From assembly GCF_900102695.1 (NCBI RefSeq), contig NZ_FMVW01000004.1:186001-250000 (forward strand): 64,000 nt of DNA. Direction: 5' to 3'. The notes under the pieces are model-generated. The model had not been told where the DNA came from. It searched no databases and was given only the letters and a program-made list of their open reading frames with translations. Within the stretch, counting starts at the first letter, position 1; each line of letters opens with the position of its first letter. This stretch comes from Afifella marina DSM 2698. GTDB lineage: Bacteria; Pseudomonadota; Alphaproteobacteria; Rhizobiales; Afifellaceae. A program made the translations under genes and the position numbers. Of the stretch, positions 28,251 to 38,006 are shown piece by piece.

Positions 28251-28302
28251 GCCCGGTTGGCTGTGACATGTCACGGGCGACATGCCTCCGCGTAAACCGG
28301 GC
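28251..28302. repeat. Nested inverted repeats upstream of clpS
   Basis: An outer pair, GCCCGGTT (28251-28258) and AACCGGGC (28295-28302), encloses a perfect 12-base palindrome, GTGACATGTCAC (28263-28274). It lies between the phasin terminator and the clpS start. The palindrome has the size and symmetry of a regulator operator; the outer arms could form a hairpin. No regulator can be assigned. Confidence 0.5.
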
Positions 28303-28330
28303 AACAAAAAAGCCCGGCCGAGGCCGGGCT
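28303..28330 (-). terminator. Intrinsic terminator of the phasin gene
   Basis: On the - strand AGCCCGGCC-TC-GGCCGGGCT is followed by TTTTTG. It begins about 30 bp after the phasin stop codon. Perfect stem plus T run. Confidence 0.9.
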
Positions 28331-28359
28331 TTGAGAGACTGGAAAGTCTGGCGTCTCGT

Positions 28360-28689
28360 TCAGGCGCGCTTTGCAGCGAAGTCCTCGAACGGCTTGATCA
28401 TGTCGCGGGCGAGGTCGACGTAGAGCTCGCCAATGCGGGTTGCCTGAGCAACGGCGCCCTCGTAGCTCGACCGGGCATATTGCGTCTGGGCTTCGATCGC
28501 TTTGTCGAGCGAATTGACGCCCATCAAGCTTTCCACGTGAGCCGCCGTGTCCTCGAACGACTTCTTGGAATAATCCGCCGTTTCCGCGGCAATGGCCTGC
28601 ATCCGCTTCGACACCAGGCCGAAGCTCTGCATCGCTTTGTCCATGCCGAGCGTGCTCATCTTCTGCAAATCTTCAAATGCGTTGGTCAT
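28360..28689 (-). CDS. Phasin family protein
   Basis: 109 residues from the ATG at 28689 (GGGGGT upstream); the preceding in-frame GTG at 28692 is an alternative. It is a wholly helical, amphipathic protein of the phasin type ('FEDLQKMSTLGMDKAMQSF', 'ADYSKKSFEDTAAHVESLMG', 'QTQYARSSYEGAVAQATRIG'). Phasins coat polyhydroxyalkanoate granules, but in rhizobia short phasin-like proteins are also found without a granule role. No PHA genes occur in this window, so the granule association is inference. It is monocistronic, with its own terminator. Confidence 0.85.
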   Translation of the reverse strand: MTNAFEDLQKMSTLGMDKAMQSFGLVSKRMQAIAAETADYSKKSFEDTAAHVESLMGVNSLDKAIEAQTQYARSSYEGAVAQATRIGELYVDLARDMIKPFEDFAAKRA

Positions 28690-28949
28690 CACAAACCCCC
28701 AAGTAAGTGGCGCTACACGGGCCTATCGTCTGGCTCCGCTGATGCGTGACTTCCATATATGTGCATCGCACAAAATTCGCAAGCGATATGTTGCAGCGCA
28801 ACATGAAAAAGGCTTCCGCCCGGTTGCCATTCGCACGCAATTCAGTGCAATCAAAATGGCGTCTGTTTACCGTCCGGTAACGACGCTCCTCCTAGCTTGG
28901 GGCAAGCATAAGCACGGAGGATCAAGGGGTAGCGGCGTCATAGGCTCCC

Positions 28950-30491
28950 GTGCGGCTGACGTCAGTGGGGTCAAAATTGAGACAGGGTCGTCTAAATCCG
29001 GTCGAAGGAATCTTGCGCTCAGGCACATGGGTGACCATTGCCGTGGCGGTATTCCTTGTTGCTTTCGCAGGCAGCGCCTCGGCCAATGAGAAATACGCTG
29101 GTCTCGTGATGGACGCAAAGACCGGGCGCATCCTTTATGAGGATCGCGCCGATGAGCTGCGTTATCCTGCATCCCTGACGAAGATGATGACCCTCTACCT
29201 CCTCTTCGAGGAGCTCGACAGCGGTCGTCTCAGCCTCAACAGCCAGCTCAAGGTCTCCAAGGAAGCGGCGAGCCGTCCGCCTTCCAAGCTCGGTTTGCGC
29301 CCGGGCCAGACGATCCGGGTCGAAGATGCCATCAAGGCTCTCTGCGTGAAATCGGCAAACGACGTCGCCGTGGTCGTGGCTGAGAACATCTCGGGCTCCG
29401 AAGCGGCTTTCGCCCGCAAGATGACCTCGAAAGCGCATAGCCTCGGAATGATCTCCACCACCTTTCGCACGGCGAACGGCCTGCCGAACTCCGAGCAGAT
29501 GACCACCGCGCACGACATGGCCCGCCTCGGCCTCGCGCTCCACGATCGCTTCCCTCGCTATTTTAAATATTTCGGCACCCGCACCTTCACCTGGAAAGGC
29601 CGCACATACCGCAACACCAATCATCTTCTCGGCAAGGTGAACGGCATGAACGGTATCAAGACCGGTTACACCCGCGCCTCCGGTTTCAACCTCGTCACGT
29701 CGGTTGAGCGCGACGGTCGCCATATCATCGCCGTGGTGATGGGCGGACGCAGCGGCGCCTCCCGCAACTCCCATATGGTCGATCTCATCCATCGCTATCT
29801 CGACGATGCGAAGCCCGGCCTCAGGACTGCGCCGATGGTCGTGGCCCATGTCCCGGAACCGTCGCGGCTGCCGCATGCGCGTCCGGCGCTAGCGCCCACG
29901 ATGGCCTTTGCCTCGGCCGCTCCCGGCATCAGCAGCGGCGACTCAGCGCAGGCCGCCATCCTCGCCGTCTCGGCCCCGGCCGACAGGCCTGCCGCGCCGC
30001 GGCAGCTTGCCAGCGGCTATGACCCGATCGCCGCACGCATCGAGGAGGCGACAGAGGTTGCCCGCCTCGCCTACGCATCCGACGCTGCCGGCGAAGATCC
30101 GATTGCCGCCCTCACGCGGATGGCAGATCGCCGCGCCGCGGCTCTTGGTGAACCCGCCTTGCACACGGCTGAAGGTGCAGCCGACGAAGAGCCGCTCGTT
30201 TCTGTCCGGACCCGGAAGGGCTATTCAGAGCCGCGCCTTGCGCCCGGCGGATGGCACATCCAGATCGGCGCGACGCCGAGCGAAGAAGGTGCACGCACCC
30301 TCCTGGACAAAGCCAAGCGCAACGGCGGCACGGTGCTCGCATCGGCAACGCCGTTCACGCAGCCGGTCGAAAAGAGCGGTGAAACGCTGTATCGGGCCCG
30401 CTTCGCCGGCTTTTCCGGAAAGAACGAGGCCCGCGCTGCCTGCGCAAGCTTGAAGCGCAAATCCTTCTCCTGCCTCGCTCTGCCGAACTGA
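28950..30491 (+). CDS. D-alanyl-D-alanine carboxypeptidase (DacF/PBP5 type) with C-terminal SPOR domain
   Basis: 513 residues. An N-terminal hydrophobic export segment (about 27-45, 'WVTIAVAVFLVAFAGSASA') is followed by the S11 peptidase domain with all three motifs: SLTK (Ser75-Lys78), SAN (135-137) and KTG (237-239). An Ala/Pro-rich linker of about 130 residues leads to a C-terminal SPOR domain (about 430-510, 'WHIQIGATPSEEGARTLLDK') that should bind denuded septal peptidoglycan. It trims terminal D-Ala from pentapeptides in the periplasm. The GTG start at 28950 is the upstream limit of the frame; a start nearer the export segment is possible. Confidence 0.93.
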   Translation: MRLTSVGSKLRQGRLNPVEGILRSGTWVTIAVAVFLVAFAGSASANEKYAGLVMDAKTGRILYEDRADELRYPASLTKMMTLYLLFEELDSGRLSLNSQLKVSKEAASRPPSKLGLRPGQTIRVEDAIKALCVKSANDVAVVVAENISGSEAAFARKMTSKAHSLGMISTTFRTANGLPNSEQMTTAHDMARLGLALHDRFPRYFKYFGTRTFTWKGRTYRNTNHLLGKVNGMNGIKTGYTRASGFNLVTSVERDGRHIIAVVMGGRSGASRNSHMVDLIHRYLDDAKPGLRTAPMVVAHVPEPSRLPHARPALAPTMAFASAAPGISSGDSAQAAILAVSAPADRPAAPRQLASGYDPIAARIEEATEVARLAYASDAAGEDPIAALTRMADRRAAALGEPALHTAEGAADEEPLVSVRTRKGYSEPRLAPGGWHIQIGATPSEEGARTLLDKAKRNGGTVLASATPFTQPVEKSGETLYRARFAGFSGKNEARAACASLKRKSFSCLALPN

Positions 30492-30527
30492 CCCCGTTCT
30501 CTGGAGTGTTCGTTGCGTAATCGGAGT

Positions 30528-31220
30528 TCAGCGGTGTTCTCTCAAAAGCCAATCTTTGGCTTGGTTGATTCTGGCAGCCAGAGCGGCGGAGCCGCCGCGG
30601 TCGGGATGGACCTGCTTCATCAGCCGTCGATGGGCCTGGCGGATTTCCGCCTCGCCGGCGCCCGCCTGAAGCCCAAGAATATCATAGGCTTCCTGCGTGC
30701 TCATTCCGCTCGAGCCGCTCGCCGGGCCTGCCCCCATGTCGGCATCAGCCTGCATGTCGTCTCGCCATCTGGGATGCGCCCGGTCGAGATAACTTTCCAG
30801 AAGCCTGAGTGATTCCGGGTCGCCCGTCATATCGTGGGCGACCAAGGTGAGTTCCTCAAACGTGAGTTCCGACAAGACCCGCCCCTCGTAGCGCCCGGCC
30901 AGGACCGTGCCATCGAGCTCGCCGGTCGCATGATCGAGGGTCATCTCAAGCCCGGCCGAGCGCACCGTCGACCGGTTCCTTGCAGCCCCTCCTCGCCGAG
31001 CCCAGCTCTTGCGCAGAAGCGAGAACGCAAAGATCGCCACCGGCAGGGCAAAGGCGAACTGCCCCACGATCAAAAGGCCGAGCGCAACGAGACCTAAGGC
31101 AATCCCCACCCCCAGTCGCAGCGTCCCAGCAAGCCTCGCCGGAGACGCCGTCAAGAAGACGCGAAAGAACAGATAGATTGCGGCGAGAGCCGCAATCAGG
31201 ATGAAAAGACCTCTGATCAT
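30528..31220 (-). CDS. Membrane-anchored J-domain protein
   Basis: 230 residues. Hydrophobic helices occur near the N-terminus (about 2-22 and 36-66), then a soluble linker with 'GTVLAGRYEGRVLSELTFEE', and a C-terminal J domain beginning near 175 ('EAYDILGLQAGAGEAEIRQA') with the HPD motif at about 205-207 ('QVHPDRGG'). It has the DjlA/TIM14-like architecture of a membrane-tethered DnaK co-chaperone. It is 7 bp downstream of the VWA-domain gene, so they are probably co-transcribed. Confidence 0.88.
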   Translation of the reverse strand: MIRGLFILIAALAAIYLFFRVFLTASPARLAGTLRLGVGIALGLVALGLLIVGQFAFALPVAIFAFSLLRKSWARRGGAARNRSTVRSAGLEMTLDHATGELDGTVLAGRYEGRVLSELTFEELTLVAHDMTGDPESLRLLESYLDRAHPRWRDDMQADADMGAGPASGSSGMSTQEAYDILGLQAGAGEAEIRQAHRRLMKQVHPDRGGSAALAARINQAKDWLLREHR

Positions 31221-31227
31221 CGTGAGC

Positions 31228-31950
31228 TCACTTCAGCGATGGCAACAGCCGACGGGCGGCTGATGAGCCCGATGCTTCCAGGGCTTTGAGGCCGCCTGCC
31301 GCGTAAGTCGCAACTGCTCCCAGCAGATCTTTGAGCTCCGCAGCCGAGGCGGAATTGAACGGCAGATAGGCGCCGCGCGTCAGGCGCGCGATCTCACGGA
31401 AGGCCGCTTCGGCACGCGGATCGCGCCCTTCGTGAAACATGAAGGCGCGCACGCCGAGGAGGCCGAGCTCGCCTGCGATATTCGACAATTCGTCGACCTC
31501 CTCTTCCATCGCATCGCCCACATAAACGAGAGCAGCGATTGGTCTTTTCTCGGCCTCGCGACGGGTATGGGCGAGCACTTTTTTGATCTGGGTCTTGCCG
31601 CCACGGCAGCCGATCTGGACCATCAAGTCCCGCAAGGCCGCGGGGTCGGCAACCCAGCGGGAGGCGCGGCATTCGCCGAAGCCGCGAAAATACACGAGCT
31701 GAACCGTCAGGCCGCCGACATCACTCGCCGCCTTGAACATTTCCGCCTGCAAGCCGCAGGCGAGATCCCAGGTGGGCTGACGGCTCATCGTGGCATCGAG
31801 CGCAAAGACCAGCCGGCCGCGCGCGGCGTCGCTCACCGGTTCAAGGCTTTTCGCCTGTTGCAGAAACGCGTCTATCTCTCCGCGGCTCGAGCGGTTTTTC
31901 TCGGACGGCAGATCCCGCCCGGGGGTCGTAATGTCTTTGCCCTTGGTCAT
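31228..31950 (-). CDS. VWA-domain-like protein
   Basis: 240 residues from the ATG at 31950. The open frame reaches 32430, but that part is antisense to panC, and AAAAGGAG lies just upstream of the 31962/31950 ATG pair. 'RLVFALDATMSRQPTWD' supplies a MIDAS-like DxT/S opening (Asp-Ala-Thr-x-Ser), followed by 'YFRGFGEC' and 'ALVYVGDAMEEEVDEL' in a von Willebrand A-type fold. There is no signal peptide. Its function is unknown; the tight pairing with a membrane J-protein suggests a joint role. It is divergent from panC across about 105 bp. Confidence 0.8.
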   Translation of the reverse strand: MTKGKDITTPGRDLPSEKNRSSRGEIDAFLQQAKSLEPVSDAARGRLVFALDATMSRQPTWDLACGLQAEMFKAASDVGGLTVQLVYFRGFGECRASRWVADPAALRDLMVQIGCRGGKTQIKKVLAHTRREAEKRPIAALVYVGDAMEEEVDELSNIAGELGLLGVRAFMFHEGRDPRAEAAFREIARLTRGAYLPFNSASAAELKDLLGAVATYAAGGLKALEASGSSAARRLLPSLK

Positions 31951-32055
31951 CGCCTTGCGCATCTCCTTTTCGCAGGATGTGGTCTGCGCGGCACCTTGCG
32001 CAAGCCAGCACGGCCGATTACCGCTTCGGCAACTTTCACATATCAGAGGATCGAC

Positions 32056-32898
32056 GTGCATCCCGATATCGCGACGAGTATCGCCAATCTCAGGGACCGG
32101 ATCGACAGCTGGCGTGCGGCTGACGAAACGATCGCGCTGGTGCCCACGATGGGCGCCTTGCATTCCGGTCATCTCCAGCTCGTGGAGCTTGCGGCAGAAC
32201 GCTGCGACCGGGTGGTGGTGAGCATCTTCGTCAATCCGACGCAGTTCGGGCCAGAAGAGGATTTCTCTCGCTATCCAAGGCGTCCCGAGGCCGACCTGGA
32301 GGCACTCGCAAGGGTCGGCGTGCCGTTGGTCTTCGCGCCGAGTGCCGAGGAAATGTACCCGGCAGGATACGCCACGACTGTCAAAGTGGGGGGACCGAGC
32401 GAAGGGCTGGAGAGCGATTTCCGGCCACACTTCTTCGAAGGTGTCGCCACCGTCGTCTCAAAGCTTCTGATCTCGTGCTTTCCCGACGAGGCGGTGTTCG
32501 GTGAAAAGGACTATCAGCAGCTCCTCGTCGTTCGGCGGCTGGTGAGCGATCTGCGCCTGCCCACGCGCATCGTGGCGGCACCGACTGCACGTGAGGCCGA
32601 CGGGCTCGCGCTGTCCTCGCGCAACGCCTATCTGAGCGCAGAAGAACGCCGGAAGGCGCCGCTGATCTATTCCTCTCTGCAAGAAGCAGCAGAAGCTCTG
32701 CGCGCCGGTGCGCCGGTCGCTAGCACCGTCAATGATGTCAAAGAGCGGCTGAGTGAGGCGGGCTTCCGCGTCGACTACATCTCGCTCCGACATAGCGAGA
32801 CATTGCAGCCGCTCGCCGAGCTCTCGAATGGTCCGGGCCGCCTCCTCGCCGCTGCCTGGCTCGGAGGCACACGTCTCATCGACAATATCGCGGTCTAA
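32056..32898 (+). CDS. panC: Pantothenate synthetase (pantoate-beta-alanine ligase)
   Basis: 280 residues from the GTG at 32056, preceded by AGAGGATCGAC. The long upstream open frame (to 31432) is antisense to the VWA gene and not used. Nucleotidyltransferase motifs are 'VPTMGALHSGHLQLV' (HIGH-like), 'SIFVNPTQFGPEEDF', 'VFGEKDYQQL' and 'LALSSRNAYLS' (KMSKS-like). It forms pantothenate from pantoate, beta-alanine and ATP for CoA synthesis. panB is not adjacent. Its 3' end overlaps the end of the convergent DUF1489 gene by 4 bp. Confidence 0.96.
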   Translation: MHPDIATSIANLRDRIDSWRAADETIALVPTMGALHSGHLQLVELAAERCDRVVVSIFVNPTQFGPEEDFSRYPRRPEADLEALARVGVPLVFAPSAEEMYPAGYATTVKVGGPSEGLESDFRPHFFEGVATVVSKLLISCFPDEAVFGEKDYQQLLVVRRLVSDLRLPTRIVAAPTAREADGLALSSRNAYLSAEERRKAPLIYSSLQEAAEALRAGAPVASTVNDVKERLSEAGFRVDYISLRHSETLQPLAELSNGPGRLLAAAWLGGTRLIDNIAV

Positions 32899-33332
32899 AG
32901 CAGGCCGAGGGCGGCGAGTTCGCCACGCAGCTCTGCGGGAAGCTCCCCGAAGCCGTCGACATCGCCGCCGAGATCCGCAGGAGCATCTTCCGGTTTCAGA
33001 TAGCGCCATCCCTGGAAGGCACGTCGTGGCTGCCAGGCCGTCGGCACCAATTCCGGATCGAGCACGAGACGGCAGCGCTGAACGCCTTCGCTATCTTGAA
33101 AGACGCGAATATCCGAGAGCCGCTGACGGACCTGCACATTGCCTTTGATGACCCAGTAGAGGGAGCCGCCGGCAAGGAGTTCGTCGCGGCGACGCGGCAC
33201 CATGCGGGTGACATGGGCATGCTCAGCCGGCTCGCCAGCGCGCTCGCGCTCAGCGAGCCGCCGTTCGATCCAGTCCTTCAGGTCGTCGATTGATTCCGCG
33301 CCCACACAGAGCTTCAGAAGATGCAGCGCCAT
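32895..33332 (-). CDS. DUF1489 family protein
   Basis: 145 residues, soluble. 'LHLLKLCVGAESIDDLKDWI', 'HVTRMVPRRRDELLAGGSLY' and 'LRLVLDPELV'-like text ('RCRLVLDPELVPTAWQPRRA') match the alphaproteobacterial DUF1489 family. Function unknown. It is convergent with panC, sharing 4 bp at the stops. The sequence between this gene and sdaA (33333-33475) shows nothing recognisable. Confidence 0.85.
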   Translation of the reverse strand: MALHLLKLCVGAESIDDLKDWIERRLAERERAGEPAEHAHVTRMVPRRRDELLAGGSLYWVIKGNVQVRQRLSDIRVFQDSEGVQRCRLVLDPELVPTAWQPRRAFQGWRYLKPEDAPADLGGDVDGFGELPAELRGELAALGLL

Positions 33333-33475
33333 GCCTTCGATTTAGTCCTGACGGCTTCGTCCGTGAAGGGGAAAGCCGGCGCCCTCCCCAGCTTCGACAG
33401 TCGCTTCAGGCTAAAATCGTACGATCGGGGCTACGCACCAAGCCACGACCCGCATGGGCACGCAGAGCCGAGGCG

Positions 33476-34882
<1,407 letters not shown>

Positions 34883-35054
34883 CCGGGACCCTCTCACGCG
34901 ACAACACGCTATCTCAGCCTGCTGCATGCAACGTTCTGGGCGCGACAAAAGCTGCCGCACCATGTTTCGCGCATTTTCACCGTTGCCGGAAACGCGCGGT
35001 TTACCATCCTGCAAGGCTTCTTCTCTATCTTGTGGAGAACCTGGGGGATGGGAT

Positions 35055-35294
35055 ATGGGCGGTTCCGCAAGACGATTTTGGCGCGACGACGCCGGCAACA
35101 GTACGAGCGAATATGCGCTGATTGCAGCGCTGATCGCCGTCGTCTCAGTCGCCGGTGTCAAGCTCACCAGCTATAGCCTCGATAAACTCGCGACGGAACT
35201 CGCGATGCAGAGGATGGACGCCGGAGCGCTTGTGGCGGCAAGCGAGGATCGCGAAGACACGATCATCACCGGCTCCATACGCCAGTCCAGATAG
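35055..35294 (+). CDS. Flp-type IVb pilin (orphan)
   Basis: 79 residues from the ATG at 35055 (GGGGGATGGG upstream). A short charged leader ending in Gly is followed by NSTSEY, so the prepilin peptidase site G|xxxxEY fits exactly with Glu at +5 and Tyr at +6, and then by the hydrophobic helix 'ALIAALIAVVSVAGVKLTS'. The C-terminal part is longer and more acidic than a usual Flp. No tad/cpa assembly genes or prepilin peptidase gene are in the window, so it depends on genes elsewhere or is a stray paralogue. Confidence 0.8.
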   Translation: MGGSARRFWRDDAGNSTSEYALIAALIAVVSVAGVKLTSYSLDKLATELAMQRMDAGALVAASEDREDTIITGSIRQSR

Positions 35295-35308
35295 CTTAAG
35301 CCGAGATT

Positions 35309-35905
35309 TCAAAGGGGTGCCGCGCCCGCCTGCCACTCGCGCACGGAATCGAGCGGCCACAACAGCATCAACACATTCAAAGTGAGATTGTCGCGGATCA
35401 GCCATCCGACCAGGAGCTCCATCGCAACGGCAATCAACACTGTCGCCCAAACGGGCAATATGCGTGCGAACCAGAATCCAGCCATCATCGCAACGATATC
35501 TGACAGAGAATTGAGGACGCTGTCGCCATTGTAGCCGGCGGCGATCGTCACTTCGCGGTAGCGATCGATGATCCAGGGCGAATTTTCGACGATCTCCCAG
35601 GCCGCTTCGACCAAAGTCGCCAGGACGAGACGCACGCCGACCGGCCTGACCGCGGACCAATTTCGGGCCAGGAGCCACAGCGCACCGTAAAACAAGAAGC
35701 CATGGATGATATGCGAGGGCGTGTACCAATCCGACAGGTGCTGGGAGTTCCCCGGCCCGTTCGGATCGCCGTACCAGAGCTCGACGCGACCGCATTCGCA
35801 GATCGGGATCCGCCCCATGGCGAGGAGGATGGCGGCCGTCACGGCAAGGATGCCGGCAACCGCCAGTCCCGCCCGCAATCGCGGGCGGTCACTTATGAGA
35901 CGCAT
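35309..35905 (-). CDS. DUF2585 family membrane protein (UPF0314)
   Basis: 198 residues from the ATG at 35905; an in-frame TTG precedes it. It has four to five hydrophobic helices. 'GRIPICECGRVELWYGDPNG', 'QHLSDWYTPSHIIHGFLFYG' and 'EAAWEIVENSPWIIDRYR' are the hallmark segments of this alphaproteobacterial family. Conserved His, Asp and Glu in the membrane suggest an enzyme or metal site, but the function is unknown. It converges with the pilin gene and is 14 bp downstream of pdhC. Confidence 0.9.
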   Translation of the reverse strand: MRLISDRPRLRAGLAVAGILAVTAAILLAMGRIPICECGRVELWYGDPNGPGNSQHLSDWYTPSHIIHGFLFYGALWLLARNWSAVRPVGVRLVLATLVEAAWEIVENSPWIIDRYREVTIAAGYNGDSVLNSLSDIVAMMAGFWFARILPVWATVLIAVAMELLVGWLIRDNLTLNVLMLLWPLDSVREWQAGAAPL

Positions 35906-35919
35906 CAATTCTGTGCCGC

Positions 35920-37305
35920 TCAGATCAGCAACGTCATCGGGTTCTCGATATAGCGTTTGAAAGCGGCAAGCATCTCGGCTCCCAGCGCTCCGTCGACAGC
36001 ACGATGGTCCGTCGACAACGTCACTGTCATGATCGAAGCGACAGTCACCCTGTCGTCACGGACGACGGCCCGCTTTTCGCCAGCACCAACGGCCAGGATG
36101 GTCGCGTGGGGCGGATTGATCACGGCCGCGAAATCACGGATGCCGTACATGCCGAGATTGGAGACTGCGGTCGTTCCACCCTGATATTCCTCAGGCTTCA
36201 ACTTCCGCTGCCGCGCGCGTCCCGCCATATCCTTCATTTCGTTGGAGATGACAGAGAGTGTCTTCTTCTCCGCATCGCGGATCACCGGCGTGATCAGGCC
36301 ACCCGGGATCGAGACGGCGACGCCGACATCCGATCCCTCGTGCTTCAGCATCGCTTCTTGCGTCCAGGTGACATTCGCCTCCGGCACGGCCTGCAGCGCC
36401 ATGGCCATCGCTTTGATGACGAAGTCGTTCACAGACAGCTTATAGGCCGGCTTGTCATCGATGACGGGTGCAGCGGCATTGATCTCCGAACGCAGCTTCA
36501 GGAGCGCGTCGATCTCGCAATCGCTGGTCAGGTAGAAATGCGGGATCGTGGTCTTCGCCTCGACCAAACGGCGGGCAATGGTGCGCCGCATGGAATCGTG
36601 CGGCACGACTTCGTAGCTGCCCTCGTCGAACATTTTGCGGATCTGCTCGTCGCTCATTCCGGCCGGAGCCGGCGTCTTCGGAGCGGAAGCGGGTGCCGCT
36701 TCTGCCGCAGCCGGGGCAGCGGCCTTGCCCTCCCCCTTTTCGACCGCTTCCTCGATGTCGTGTTTGACAATACGCCCGTGAGGGCCGGAACCTGAAAGTG
36801 CCGACAGATCGAGGCCCTTCTCCTTCGCGAGGCGCTTTGCCAGCGGCGAGGCAAAAATTCGGCCGGACGACTTGCCGTTCGACTTCTCCTTCTCGCGAGA
36901 TGGCTTCGATTTGTCCGCGGCGCCGGCTTCGTGCAGCCCCTCGCGCGGGACGGCTTCACCGCCCTCTGTCTCTTTCGGTTCCGGAGGCGCCGCATCAGCG
37001 CCTTTGCCGTTTTGAGGTGCCGCAGTTTCCTCTGCAGGCGCTTCGACGGCGTCCGCGTCCTCGCCTTCCTCAGCGAGGATCGCGATCACATCGTTGACTG
37101 CAACGTCCTCCGTTCCCTCGCTAACCAGGATCTTGGCGACCGTGCCCTCGTCGATGGCTTCCACTTCCATGGTCGCCTTGTCAGTCTCGATCTCGGCAAT
37201 GACATCGCCCGGAGCGACTGCATCGCCCTCCTTGACGTGCCATTTGGCGAGATTGCCCTTCTCCATGGTGGGCGACAGGGCGGGCATCAGGATATTGATC
37301 GACAT
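35920..37305 (-). CDS. pdhC: Pyruvate dehydrogenase E2, dihydrolipoyllysine acetyltransferase
   Basis: 461 residues from the ATG at 37305. It has one N-terminal lipoyl domain with lipoylated Lys in '[12 protein letters not shown]' (about 38-49), an Ala/Pro/Glu-rich linker, a peripheral subunit-binding domain ('SPLAKRLAKEKGLDLSAL' ... 'GPHGRIVKHDIE') and the catalytic core with 'STDHRAVDGALGAEML' near the C-terminus. It transfers acetyl from lipoate to CoA. It ends the operon pdhA-pdhB-Uma2-pdhC, 22 bp after the Uma2 gene. Confidence 0.97.
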   Translation of the reverse strand: MSINILMPALSPTMEKGNLAKWHVKEGDAVAPGDVIAEIETDKATMEVEAIDEGTVAKILVSEGTEDVAVNDVIAILAEEGEDADAVEAPAEETAAPQNGKGADAAPPEPKETEGGEAVPREGLHEAGAADKSKPSREKEKSNGKSSGRIFASPLAKRLAKEKGLDLSALSGSGPHGRIVKHDIEEAVEKGEGKAAAPAAAEAAPASAPKTPAPAGMSDEQIRKMFDEGSYEVVPHDSMRRTIARRLVEAKTTIPHFYLTSDCEIDALLKLRSEINAAAPVIDDKPAYKLSVNDFVIKAMAMALQAVPEANVTWTQEAMLKHEGSDVGVAVSIPGGLITPVIRDAEKKTLSVISNEMKDMAGRARQRKLKPEEYQGGTTAVSNLGMYGIRDFAAVINPPHATILAVGAGEKRAVVRDDRVTVASIMTVTLSTDHRAVDGALGAEMLAAFKRYIENPMTLLI

Positions 37306-37327
37306 AAACCGGTTCTCCGGAAATTCT

Positions 37328-37918
37328 TTAGTGCGCGTTGGGCGAGGCTTCGCCCTTGACATCGAGCGGCCAGAGCGCGCTCAGCGAAAACGTCATGACG
37401 TCAAACGGGGGCGCAGCGACATCGTCCCCGTCGCGGAAGGTGTCGACGAGCAGCCAGCTATCGCCGGTGAGCGCGAAGACCTCCAGAACCTTGGAGCGCG
37501 GGTCGAGCAGCCAGAGATGCGAGACACCGGCACCGGCATAAATCCTGCGCTTCGACACCCGGTCATAGGTTTCGGTCGAGGCCGAGATCACCTCGCAAAC
37601 CCAGTCGGGCGCTGTCTCCAGATATGCCGTCTCAGGCAGGACCGATAGGCGCTCGCGGCGCCACCCGGCGATATCGGGCACGACAATATTGTGGCCGAGG
37701 TGAAGTTCGGGCTCGTCCATGAATATCCAGCCCCCCGGTCCATCACCGCCGAGCTGGAAGCCGCCCAGTTTCATGCCCAGCACTGACGAAGCAACGCTGT
37801 GCCGAGGTGTCGGCCGTGGATGCGTGACGAGTGTCCCGTCGATGATCTCGGCGACGAGATGCGACGGCACCGCCTGGAGATCGGCATAGGTCGCCTGTCT
37901 TTCCGCGGGCTCAGCCAT
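37328..37918 (-). CDS. Uma2 family endonuclease-like protein inserted in the pdh operon
   Basis: 196 residues of the Uma2 (DUF820) family, PD-(D/E)xK nuclease fold. Candidate active-site residues are Asp82 ('VVPDIAGW'), Glu109 ('WVCEVISAS') and Lys123 ('RVSKRRIYAGAG'), followed by 'HLWLLDPRSKVLEVF'. All three are present, so it is probably a folded, active-type protein. The family is abundant in cyanobacteria and scattered elsewhere; its function is unknown and links to mobile elements have been proposed. It sits on the same strand between pdhB (88-bp gap) and pdhC (22-bp gap) and should be co-transcribed with pyruvate dehydrogenase. Confidence 0.85.
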   Translation of the reverse strand: MAEPAERQATYADLQAVPSHLVAEIIDGTLVTHPRPTPRHSVASSVLGMKLGGFQLGGDGPGGWIFMDEPELHLGHNIVVPDIAGWRRERLSVLPETAYLETAPDWVCEVISASTETYDRVSKRRIYAGAGVSHLWLLDPRSKVLEVFALTGDSWLLVDTFRDGDDVAAPPFDVMTFSLSALWPLDVKGEASPNAH

Positions 37919-38006
37919 CGCTCGTTTTCAGCTCCACACAAAATGGCGAAACTCGGAGCGAGCGGGACCAGCAAGACAAGCCCCGCCCAACCCTCCGAAT
38001 GCCAGC

